Below, piece by piece: positions 44,351 to 51,514 of a stretch of DNA of 56,793 nt (position 1 is the first letter of the stretch; each line of letters opens with the position of its first letter). The DNA is from Bacillota bacterium. Its GTDB lineage: Bacteria > Bacillota > UBA5301 > Bu52. The stretch is taken from contig JADBKO010000106.1 of the NCBI GenBank assembly GCA_014896355.1, positions 1-56,793 on the forward strand. Direction: 5' to 3'. Below the pieces are notes generated by a model, which saw nothing but the letters and a program-made list of their open reading frames with translations, was not told the origin of the DNA and did not search any database. A program made the position numbers and the translations under genes.

Positions 44351-45136
44351 ATGGGAAGCGCGGCAGACGCGGTGGACAAGGAGAGCGCCCGGCAAGGTTT
44401 TGACAACGCCCGGCGCTTGTTGGCACAGGCCCAGGCTGGGGACCCCGCGGCAGAGGGGCGGCTCGTCGAGATGCATTTGGGGCTGGCGCGTAAACTGGCG
44501 TCCCGCTTTGTCCGACCAGGCTACGACGCCGAGGACCTTTTCCAGATTGCCTGCGTGGGACTGGTGAAGGCCATCCGGAACTTCGACCTGGGGCAGCCGG
44601 TGCAGTTTTCCACCTATGCGGTGCCTGTGATCCTCGGGGAGCTCCGGGCTTTTTTGCGCTCCGACGGACCCGTGAAAGTCAGCCGTTCCGTGCGGGAATT
44701 GGCGCGGCAGGTCCACCAGCAGGAAGCGGCATTGGAGCAGGCGCTGGGCCGGCGCCCCACGGCGGCCGAGGTGGCGCAGGCGCTGGGCGTGGACGCGGCG
44801 GCAGTGGTGGAAGCGCTGGAGGCCGTGCAGACTCCGGCCTCCTTGGAAGCCCCGTTGGCCGGGGAGAGGCGGGCGGCGGGCTCAACGGAGGAACCCACCC
44901 TCGGCGAGGTGTTGGCTGCCGGGGAAGGGTCCTTGCAGGCGGCCGGCGAGCGGGTGGCCCTGCGGCAGGCGCTGGCTGCCTTGCCTGAGCGACACCGGCG
45001 CATTCTGTGGCGACGCTACGTTCAAGAGCGTTCCCAGATGGAGGTGGCGGCCAGCGAAGGTATTTCCCAGGCCCAGATTTCCCGCCTGGAACGGCAGGCC
45101 CTGCGGGCCTTGCGGGCGCTGCTGGGGGAGGAGTAG
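44351..45136 (+). CDS. sigF: RNA polymerase sigma-F factor
   Basis: Sigma-F directs early forespore transcription. The 261-residue protein has region 2 (ARKLASRFVRPGYDAEDLFQ, ACVGLVKAIRNFDLGQPVQF with STYAVPVILGELRAFLR), an Ala-rich region 3 (GRRPTAAEVAQALGVDAAAV) and region 4 (LPERHRRILWRRYVQERSQM, SQAQISRLERQALRALR). The order spoIIAA-spoIIAB-sigF separates it from sigma-G and sigma-B homologues. An Ala/Glu-rich linker around residues 150-195 is longer than in Bacillus. Start ATG at 44351. Confidence 0.94.
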   Translation: MGSAADAVDKESARQGFDNARRLLAQAQAGDPAAEGRLVEMHLGLARKLASRFVRPGYDAEDLFQIACVGLVKAIRNFDLGQPVQFSTYAVPVILGELRAFLRSDGPVKVSRSVRELARQVHQQEAALEQALGRRPTAAEVAQALGVDAAAVVEALEAVQTPASLEAPLAGERRAAGSTEEPTLGEVLAAGEGSLQAAGERVALRQALAALPERHRRILWRRYVQERSQMEVAASEGISQAQISRLERQALRALRALLGEE

Positions 45137-45168
45137 CGGCCGGGGGTTCCACGGGGCTCGTCGTTTTT

Positions 45169-45197
45169 CTTGACCTGTCGCCCTGCCTAGCCTATAC
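45169..45197 (+). promoter_or_regulatory. Sigma-A promoter of the CoA-disulfide reductase gene
   Basis: TTGACC (45169-45174), a 17-base spacer and TATACT (45192-45197) make a strong promoter 60 bases before the next gene, so that gene is not part of the spoIIA transcript. Confidence 0.85.
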
Positions 45198-45256
45198 TGG
45201 TACCGGTTTGTGTTTGTCATCACAAGGCGTATCTGCCAGACAACGGAGGGATCCCC

Positions 45257-46966
45257 ATGAAAGTGGTCATCGTGGGCGGCGTGGCTGGAGGGGCCAGCAC
45301 CGCGGCACGCCTGCGGCGACTGGACGAAAGGGCGGAGATTGTTCTCTTGGAGCGCGGCCCTTACATCTCGTTTGCCAACTGCGGCCTGCCTTATTACATT
45401 GGCGGCATTATCTCCGACCGCCAAAAGCTCCTGGTCACCACAGCCCAGAGCATGAGCACCCTGTTCAACGTGGATGTTCGCCCAGACAGCGAGGTGGTGG
45501 CCATTGACCGCGCCGGCCACAAGGTGCGGGTGCGGGAGAGGAGCCTCAACGGCACCTGCCACGAATATGAGGAATCCTACGACAAGCTCGTCCTGGCGCC
45601 CGGAGCGGTGCCACTGCGGCCGCGGTTGCCCGGCATCGACCATCCCCGCGTGTTTACCGTCCGTAACATCCCCGACACCGATGCCATCCAGAAGTTCATC
45701 ACCGAGAACCATCCGAAGACCGCCGTGGTGGTAGGGGGAGGCTTCATCGGCCTGGAGATGGCGGAGAACCTCTATCGGCGAGGCCTGCAGGTCTCGCTGG
45801 TGGAGATGGCGCCACAGGTCCTGGCGACCCTCCTGGACCCGGAGATGGCGGCCTTTGTGCACCATCATCTGCGCGCCAAGGGGATCTCTCTCTACCTGAA
45901 AAACGCCGTCACGGGCTTTTTCAGCCAGCCGGACGGCTCCCTGCAGATTGCGCTGCAGCACGGGTCGCCCCTGTCCACGGACCTGGCCATTCTGGCCGTC
46001 GGCGTGCGGCCTGAGACCGCTCTGGCCCGGCAGGCGGGCTTGGAGATCGGCGCCGCCGGCGGCATCGCCGTCGATGCCCAACTGCAGACATCTGATCCTG
46101 ACATCTATGCCGTAGGCGACGCCATTGAGACCCCCGACTGGGTCAGCGGGCGGCGGGCCCCGGTACCCCTGGCCGGCCCCGCCAACCGGCAAGGGCGTAC
46201 GGCCGCCGATGCCTTGGCCGGCCGGCCGGCGCAATATGCGGGGGCGTTGGGGACGGCCATCGTCCAGGTGTTTGATTGGGCGGTGGCAGCCACAGGAAGC
46301 ACCGAACGGTCCCTGCAGGAGGCCGGCATTCCGTTTGAGAGCGTGATCCTGCACCCGCTCTCCCACGCTGGGTATTATCCCGGTGGGACGCCTTTGACCA
46401 TCAAGCTGCTGTTCGCTCCCAAGGACGGAAAGATTCTGGGCGCCCAGATTGTGGGAAGCCAAGGCGTGGACAAGCGGATCGACGTCCTGGCTGCGGCCAT
46501 GCATTTCGGCGCCAGCGTTTTCGACCTCCAGAATCTGGAGCTGGCCTATGCTCCGCCGTTCTCCTCCGCCAAGGACCCGGTAAACATGGCGGGATATGTG
46601 GCAGGAAACGTGGTGCGCGGCGATCTGGCCGTGGCCCATTGGCACCAGGTGGAGGCCTTGCGGGCTGCGGGATGGTGGATCCTGGACGTGCGCACACCAC
46701 AGGAATGCAAGGATGGCCAGATTGACGGAGCCGTGAACATCCCCGTACAGCAGTTGCGCCAGCGCCTGGACGAGGTACCGAAAGGCCGCCCCATCTTGGT
46801 GTATTGCGCCGTAGGGCTGCGGGCTTACTTGGCCGCCCGCATCCTGCAGCAGCGCGGTTTTGGGCCCGTGGCGGATTTGAGCGGCGGCTACCGGCTCTAT
46901 GATGCAGTCACGCGGGACAAAAGCCTCATCGAAGAGGACTTGGCCCGCCTGGAGGAGACTGCCTGA
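45257..46966 (+). CDS. CoA-disulfide reductase with fused rhodanese domain
   Basis: A 569-residue flavoprotein (CoADR-Rhd type) that reduces CoA disulfide or polysulfide with NAD(P)H. The N-terminal FAD fold VIVGGVAGGASTAARLRRLD is followed by the active-site cysteine in SFANCGLPYYIGGI (near 42), the NAD fold VVVGGGFIGLEMAENL and the FAD end motif DIYAVGDAIE. Residues 460-569 form a rhodanese domain with the catalytic Cys in VYCAVGLRAY. Such fusions protect cells from disulfide stress or use sulfur compounds. It has its own promoter and a RBS at AACGGAGG. Confidence 0.94.
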   Translation: MKVVIVGGVAGGASTAARLRRLDERAEIVLLERGPYISFANCGLPYYIGGIISDRQKLLVTTAQSMSTLFNVDVRPDSEVVAIDRAGHKVRVRERSLNGTCHEYEESYDKLVLAPGAVPLRPRLPGIDHPRVFTVRNIPDTDAIQKFITENHPKTAVVVGGGFIGLEMAENLYRRGLQVSLVEMAPQVLATLLDPEMAAFVHHHLRAKGISLYLKNAVTGFFSQPDGSLQIALQHGSPLSTDLAILAVGVRPETALARQAGLEIGAAGGIAVDAQLQTSDPDIYAVGDAIETPDWVSGRRAPVPLAGPANRQGRTAADALAGRPAQYAGALGTAIVQVFDWAVAATGSTERSLQEAGIPFESVILHPLSHAGYYPGGTPLTIKLLFAPKDGKILGAQIVGSQGVDKRIDVLAAAMHFGASVFDLQNLELAYAPPFSSAKDPVNMAGYVAGNVVRGDLAVAHWHQVEALRAAGWWILDVRTPQECKDGQIDGAVNIPVQQLRQRLDEVPKGRPILVYCAVGLRAYLAARILQQRGFGPVADLSGGYRLYDAVTRDKSLIEEDLARLEETA

Positions 46967-46983
46967 GAACAGGGTTCGGCCCG

Positions 46984-47004
46984 GACTCCGGCCGACCCGG
47001 AGTC
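46984..47004. terminator. Hairpin between convergent genes
   Basis: GACTCCGG and CCGGAGTC arms close a 5-base loop between the convergent reductase gene and spmB; it overlaps the spmB stop. There is no T-run, so termination efficiency is uncertain. Confidence 0.4.
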
Positions 47005-47560
47005 AATAGAGCAACCGGGCCAGAGTGAACCCTGCGGCCAGGCCCACCATCTCGCCGATGAGGCCGACCCAGGGTGCATGGCGGAAGTCCCGGATGCCTA
47101 CGGAACCGAAGTAGACCGTGAGCACGTAGAACGTGGTCTCCGTACTGCCCAAGAGGATGCTGGCCAGCCAGCCCGGGAACGAATCGGGTCCCCGGGCATG
47201 GATGATCTCCGTCGCGATCCCCAGGGCGGCGCTGCCAGAAAACGGCCGCACCAAAGCCAGGGGCAGTACTTCTGCGGGAAAACCCACGCCTTTCAGCAGC
47301 GGATCCAACAGGCGGGCCAACAGGTCAAAGGCCCCCGACGCCCGCAAGGCGCTGACGGCGGCCAGCATTCCCACCAAGGGAGGAACCAGGCGGAAGACCA
47401 GGGGCAGGGCGCGCCGGGCCCCTTGGCTGAATTCCTCGAAGACCGGCACCCGCCGGGCGGCGGCCAGCAACACAATGGCCAGCACCAGCAGGGGGAGGAA
47501 GTAGCGGGCTGCCAAGGAAAGAGCGGCGATCAAACCCGCGCTGTGGGCAGGCGCGCTCAT
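47003..47560 (-). CDS. spmB: Spore maturation protein B
   Basis: SpmB, with SpmA, is needed for full spore core dehydration and heat resistance. The 185-residue membrane protein is of the nucleoside-recognition (GATE) domain family: LVFRLVPPLVGMLAAVSALR, LPLALVRPFSGSAALGIATE and the GSTETTFYVLTVYFGSVGIR motif are conserved. The start at 47560 overlaps the spmA stop (ATGA), so the two are coupled. It is convergent to the reductase gene. Confidence 0.92.
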   Translation of the reverse strand: MSAPAHSAGLIAALSLAARYFLPLLVLAIVLLAAARRVPVFEEFSQGARRALPLVFRLVPPLVGMLAAVSALRASGAFDLLARLLDPLLKGVGFPAEVLPLALVRPFSGSAALGIATEIIHARGPDSFPGWLASILLGSTETTFYVLTVYFGSVGIRDFRHAPWVGLIGEMVGLAAGFTLARLLY

Positions 47561-48246
47561 GGGTGTACCTCTCCGCGACCGCCGGGTGCCGCGGGCCCCG
47601 GGGGAATCTGAGGCGGCGGCGCCGGCGGTTTCGGCGGACGCGAGCCGGCCGGATGGCCCGCCGGGCGCCCCCCGGCGAGCTTCTGCCACAACCGGTCGGC
47701 GGCCAGGGCCGCAGCGGCAGCGGAGACGGTGGCCAACAGGCATGGGACGAGGATGCCCCCCGGATCGGCGGCGCCGGCCTGGGCCCGCACGGCCATGATG
47801 AGGGCTGGCACCAGGGTGATTCCTGCGGTGTTGATGGCCAAAAATGTGATCATAGCAGGCGACGCCCGGCTTGGTTCCGGATTCAGATCCTGCAGGTGTC
47901 GCATGGCCAATAATCCAAAGGGGGTGGCGGCGTTCCCCAGCCCTAGCAGATTGGCGGTGAAATTCAGCAGAATGGCGCCTTCCGCCGGGTGCCCCGCGGG
48001 TACCTGGGGGAACAGCCACCGGACCAGCGGCCTCAGCCCCCGAGTCAAGATCCGCAGAACCCCTGCCTTTTCTGCCACCTGCGTCAAACCCAGCCAGAAG
48101 GCCATGACCCCTAGGAGGTCCAGGGCAATCTTAGCGCCAAGGGAGGCTCCCGAAAAAAGGGCATTGACCACTTGTTGCTCCCGGCCGGTGGCGGCGCCCG
48201 TCACCAGGGCCAGAATCAGCATGGCTGCCCAAAGCGCGTTGATCAC
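47557..48246 (-). CDS. spmA: Spore maturation protein A
   Basis: The partner of SpmB, a 229-residue membrane protein with about five segments. Conserved parts are MAFWLGLTQVAEKAGVLRIL, LRPLVRWLFPQVPAGHPAEG, ILLNFTANLLGLGNAATPFG and MITFLAINTAGITLVPALIM. The C-terminus has a Pro/Gly-rich tail. GTG at 48246 was chosen because relatives begin MIN-x-x-W and GGGAGG lies eight bases away; ATG codons at 48252 and 48360 are alternatives. The promoter found just upstream would start transcription inside the longer frame, which argues against 48360. Confidence 0.92.
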   Translation of the reverse strand: MINALWAAMLILALVTGAATGREQQVVNALFSGASLGAKIALDLLGVMAFWLGLTQVAEKAGVLRILTRGLRPLVRWLFPQVPAGHPAEGAILLNFTANLLGLGNAATPFGLLAMRHLQDLNPEPSRASPAMITFLAINTAGITLVPALIMAVRAQAGAADPGGILVPCLLATVSAAAAALAADRLWQKLAGGRPAGHPAGSRPPKPPAPPPQIPPGPAAPGGRGEVHP

Positions 48247-48326
48247 GCCCATCGCCTCCCGATCGCCTCCCGTGGCCTTTGGCCGCACCTCCGGCACCTG
48301 GTCTGAGGCGGCCTTGCCCTCCACCA

Positions 48327-48356
48327 ACCGTATGAGAGACGGGCGGGGAATATGAG
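48327..48356 (-). promoter_or_regulatory. Sigma-E-type promoter of spmA-spmB
   Basis: On the minus strand CTCATATTC (48356-48348), a 13-base spacer and CATACGGT (48334-48327) fit the mother-cell sigma-E pattern (CATA-n-n-n-T in the -10). Transcription would begin near 48320, about 75 bases before spmA. spmAB are sigma-E-controlled in Bacillus, which supports the call. Confidence 0.6.
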
Positions 48357-48548
48357 GCATGCCCCGGTTGGTGAGCCTGCCGGGATTTGCCGGCAGGGAT
48401 CGATCCCGGGGGGCCGAATATTGGTCTAGTATCTCTAGTACCCTGGTTCCGCGACCATCACCGAAATGCAGCTTTCATCGCAGCACTTGGAATCGAGGCC
48501 GGGGAGATCTCCCCATCGCAGCAGTAGACGTTGAAGGAGTGGAAGCCG

Positions 48549-49145
48549 GTGAGCATCCAGGGGGAGTTGGTGACGTTGCGGCCGGTGGTGGCCGCAGATT
48601 TGCCCGCCATCGTCCGTTGGGGTAAAGATCCGGAGATCCGGCGGCTCATGGACGGCAGCCTGCCGGACAGCGCGGCAGCCGCCGCGGCTTGGCTCAATGA
48701 AGCCCGCAGCAGCCACCAGCGGCAGGTGTTCGCCATTGAGACCCGCGAAGAGAACCGCCAATTCATCGGAATCATCGAACTGGACCACATTGCCTGGCGC
48801 AGCGGCCAGGCGGAACTGCGCGTCTGTATCGGTGAGCCCTCCTATTGGAACCGTGGTTACGGGCGGGACGCAGTGCGCGCCTTCCTGGCCGACCGTTTTT
48901 CCCATACCCGCCTGAGTCTGATCTATCTACGGGTGTATACGTTCAATCAGCGGGCGGTTCGCTGCTACCGCCATTGTGGCTTTCAGAGCGTGGGTTACCT
49001 GCGCCGCAGCAGCCGTTCCGGCCCTCGCAGCGTCCTTCTGATGGAGGCCGCCCGTTCCCTGGGCAGGGCGACTGAGCCGTCCGCCGTCACGGCGTCACGG
49101 GTCCCTGGGGCGGCGGCGCCCGACGCAGAAGCCCAAGGCGCCTGA
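48549..49145 (+). CDS. GNAT-family N-acetyltransferase (RimJ/RimL type)
   Basis: A 198-residue acetyltransferase. It has the RimL-like start ELVTLRPVVAADLPAIVRWG, a middle FIGIIELDHIAWRSGQAELR, the acetyl-CoA loop SYWNRGYGRDAVRAFLA and a last strand VYTFNQRAVRCYRHCGFQSV. GTG at 48549 was chosen because AAGGAG sits nine bases upstream. The final 40 residues are Ala/Ser-rich. Substrate is unknown (alpha-amino groups of proteins or an antibiotic/amino acid are possibilities). Confidence 0.88.
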   Translation: MSIQGELVTLRPVVAADLPAIVRWGKDPEIRRLMDGSLPDSAAAAAAWLNEARSSHQRQVFAIETREENRQFIGIIELDHIAWRSGQAELRVCIGEPSYWNRGYGRDAVRAFLADRFSHTRLSLIYLRVYTFNQRAVRCYRHCGFQSVGYLRRSSRSGPRSVLLMEAARSLGRATEPSAVTASRVPGAAAPDAEAQGA

Positions 49146-49174
49146 CAGGATCCAGCCTGCGGCCTGCGGATGCA

Positions 49175-49220
49175 CCGGGCCCCGCCTTGGCGAGGCCCGG
49201 CCCGCTCTGGCGTCGTTTTT
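49175..49220 (+). terminator. Terminator after the acetyltransferase gene
   Basis: CCGGGCC-c-CGCC-TT-GGCG-a-GGCCCGG forms a long stem with one internal mismatch (49175-49200), followed 15 bases later by five T residues. It separates the acetyltransferase from the envelope operon. Confidence 0.6.
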
Positions 49221-49343
49221 GCTGCCCGCCGTTGTTTTTGGCGTTACGCCGGCGGCCACATCATGGCCGCTGCCCTCCAGGGCAGGAAATCTCTGGCCCG
49301 CGTAGAAAAGCTTAGCGAGCATTTGTGGCCCTGGAGGTTTTGC

Positions 49344-49985
49344 ATGCTGCACATATTCCTGGCCGGCGGCCCGGTCATGTATCCGCTGCTGATCTGTTCC
49401 ATCCTGGCCCTGGCCGTTATCATCGAGCGGTTCTTCTTCTATGCCCGTTACCGGGGGGATTCGGAAAGCCTCATGCGGGAGATCCGCGCCGCCCTGGCCG
49501 CAGGCCGCCCTCTGGAGGCAGTCCAGGTGGCACGCCGCTATCAAGGCCCGGTGGCGGGCTTGGCCACAGTGGCGTTGGCTCAGTACGGCAAGCCCCGCTG
49601 GTTCGTTTCCGACCAGCTGGAAAAGGCAGGGCAGGAGGAGATCGCCATTCTGGAGCGGGGTATCCCGCTTCTGGATACCATGGTGACGATCTCTCCTTTG
49701 CTGGGCCTTTTGGGCACCGTCACGGGCATCATCCGTACTTTCAATGTCCTCGGAGCCTTGCACGGGATCAGCGAACCCACGGCCATGAGCGTAGGCATCG
49801 CGGAAGCGCTGGTCACCACAGCCTTCGGCCTGATCATCGCCATCCCATCCATGGCAGCCAGTGCCTATTTCTCTTACGTGGTGGACCGGCATGTGCTGGA
49901 GATGAACCGGCGCAGCGGTGAGCTTTTGGCCTTGGTGGCGTCGGAAGCTGCCGGCCTGGAGGCGGGTGGGCGGGATGCGCATTGA
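49344..49985 (+). CDS. exbB: ExbB/TolQ-type proton-channel protein
   Basis: ExbB forms the pentameric inner-membrane ring that, with ExbD, uses proton-motive force to energise TonB or TolA. The 213-residue product has a first helix (GGPVMYPLLICSILALAVIIE), a cytoplasmic domain, and two further helices containing VTISPLLGLLGTVTGIIRTF and AEALVTTAFGLIIAIPSMAA, the MotA/ExbB family core. Start at 49344 is six bases after GGAGG; an upstream open frame to 49170 includes the terminator and is not used. It overlaps exbD by 11 bases. A plain MotA homologue would be longer and lack the ExbD/TonB neighbours. Confidence 0.93.
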   Translation: MLHIFLAGGPVMYPLLICSILALAVIIERFFFYARYRGDSESLMREIRAALAAGRPLEAVQVARRYQGPVAGLATVALAQYGKPRWFVSDQLEKAGQEEIAILERGIPLLDTMVTISPLLGLLGTVTGIIRTFNVLGALHGISEPTAMSVGIAEALVTTAFGLIIAIPSMAASAYFSYVVDRHVLEMNRRSGELLALVASEAAGLEAGGRDAH

Positions 49986-50382
49986 GCGGATCCGTTACCG
50001 CAAGCCGTTGGTCCAAATCATCCCGTTGATCGATGTCATGTTTTTTCTGCTGATCTTTTTCATGGTCTTCACCACGTTTCGCACGTCCACCACCGGCCTC
50101 AATGTGGACCTTCCCCGGGCCGCCACCGGCATGGTTCAGTCCGGGCAGGAGTACGCCGTGACCATCGACCGGGATGGGAACATGTTCTGGCGGGGACGCA
50201 GGGTGGATGCCGCCGGCTTGGCGCAGCTGGCCCAGGCGGACCTCAAGGGGCATCCAGAAGCCGTGGTGATCATCCGGGCGGATCAGCGGGTCCAATACCG
50301 GTATCTCGTCCAAGCCATTGATGCCGTGCGCGGTGCCGGCGGGTACCGCTTGGCCCTGGCGGTGGAGCAGATGAACAGATGA
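49975..50382 (+). CDS. exbD: ExbD/TolR-type energy-transducing protein
   Basis: ExbD carries the proton-accepting Asp of the motor. The 135-residue protein has one N-terminal helix with that residue in IIPLIDVMFFLLIFFMVFTT (residues 14-33) and a periplasmic domain (VTIDRDGNMFWRGRRV, AVVIIRADQRVQYRYLVQAI). Its stop overlaps the tonB-like start (ATGA). Such proteins are expected in cells with an outer membrane, unusual in a spore-former. Confidence 0.92.
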   Translation: MRIERIRYRKPLVQIIPLIDVMFFLLIFFMVFTTFRTSTTGLNVDLPRAATGMVQSGQEYAVTIDRDGNMFWRGRRVDAAGLAQLAQADLKGHPEAVVIIRADQRVQYRYLVQAIDAVRGAGGYRLALAVEQMNR

Positions 50383-51509
50383 CGAGAAAAGCGCTCATCC
50401 GGCCGCCAACCCGCATTCCCCCTCTCCCAGAAGGAGGGCCGGCCGGCGCAGTCCTGGAAGAAAAGCCGGCCAGAGGCCGGTTCCCGTTTGGGTTCTGGCA
50501 CAGCCTGAGTCTCTCCGCTGTCCTCCACTTGGCCGTTCTGCTTCTGGTGGCGCCGTTGTTCCCTGGTTTGCCGGGGCCGGGAAACGGCTGGATGGCACAG
50601 GGGGCGGCAGTGCCCGTCGGCATCGTGGAAGTGCCCGTGACTACCAGCTCACCGGCCGGCGGACCGGAGGGGTCTTCCAACCTCCAAATCCGCAACGCGC
50701 AGCCAGGCTCCGCTGCATCAGCCGCTGCGGTGCCACCGGCCCTGCGAAGAGCGGCGACGCATGGGCAGAAGCAACCTGCGACGATTCCCGCCCCGCCGGG
50801 TGTGAAGCCGGCGCCGCAGCCCGCGCCCGCAATATCCGTTCCCCAGCCGACTGCCAAGACCCTTCCTTCCACGGCCGTCTCGGCGGCTCCGGAAAAGGGA
50901 CTGCAGGGTGCGGGTGTCGCGGTGGGCGCGACTTCTACGCCGAAATCCGCCGCTTCCGGCCCGGTCCTGGGTAGCACTTCGCCCCGGGCGCCGATCCTGC
51001 CTGTGAAGGCAGGCGAGGCTGCCCAATCCTCTGCCGCCGGCGGGGCCGGCCTGCCGGGAAGTGCAGGAACGGAAGCTGCGGGAACGGCACCTGCAGCAAC
51101 GGGGCCTGCAGGAGCGGGAGCCTCGGGAAGCGAGGCCGGCGGAGCCGGAAACGGTGGGGCAGGGGGATTCACCCATCCGGGCGAAGGTACCGGCATGATT
51201 GCCGCCGGCGGCGGGCTGGCGCCGGTGGTTCCCAAGGGAGCCCAAAACCAGGGGGTCTCCGGCGCTGCCAGCTTTTTGGTTTACGTCCTGCCCAGCGGGC
51301 AGGTGGAACGGATTGAGCTCGTCTCCAGCTCCGGGCGAGACGCCTGGGATAGAACGTTTCTTCAGTTTATACAACAGCAGATCCGCTGGCGTGCAAACGA
51401 TGTTCCGTACCGGGTTCCGGTGGAGATCCGCTTTGACGCGAACCACACCCACGCGGAGATCCAGTTCGGAAAGGTGCAATACGGCGCGATGAACACCGGC
51501 GGGAGGTGA
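50379..51509 (+). CDS. TonB/TolA-like periplasmic energy-transducer
   Basis: A 376-residue protein with the TonB layout: a cytoplasmic N-terminus of about 45 residues, one membrane helix (SLSAVLHLAVLLLVAPLF), an Ala/Pro/Gly/Ser-rich linker of about 220 residues, and a C-terminal domain of about 85 residues (ASFLVYVLPSGQVERIELVS, SGRDAWDRTFLQFIQQQIRW, YRVPVEIRF) with the beta-beta-alpha-beta order and length of TonB C-terminal domains. Coupled to exbD by ATGA. The target receptor is unknown; no TonB-dependent receptor is in the window. TolA is the other candidate. Confidence 0.8.
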   Translation: MTRKALIRPPTRIPPLPEGGPAGAVLEEKPARGRFPFGFWHSLSLSAVLHLAVLLLVAPLFPGLPGPGNGWMAQGAAVPVGIVEVPVTTSSPAGGPEGSSNLQIRNAQPGSAASAAAVPPALRRAATHGQKQPATIPAPPGVKPAPQPAPAISVPQPTAKTLPSTAVSAAPEKGLQGAGVAVGATSTPKSAASGPVLGSTSPRAPILPVKAGEAAQSSAAGGAGLPGSAGTEAAGTAPAATGPAGAGASGSEAGGAGNGGAGGFTHPGEGTGMIAAGGGLAPVVPKGAQNQGVSGAASFLVYVLPSGQVERIELVSSSGRDAWDRTFLQFIQQQIRWRANDVPYRVPVEIRFDANHTHAEIQFGKVQYGAMNTGGR

Positions 51510-51514
51510 TGCTC

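Noticed and set aside
49344-49985. Flagellar stator MotA
   Set aside because: The protein is shorter than MotA, the neighbours are exbD and a tonB-like gene, and no motB or flagellar gene is near.
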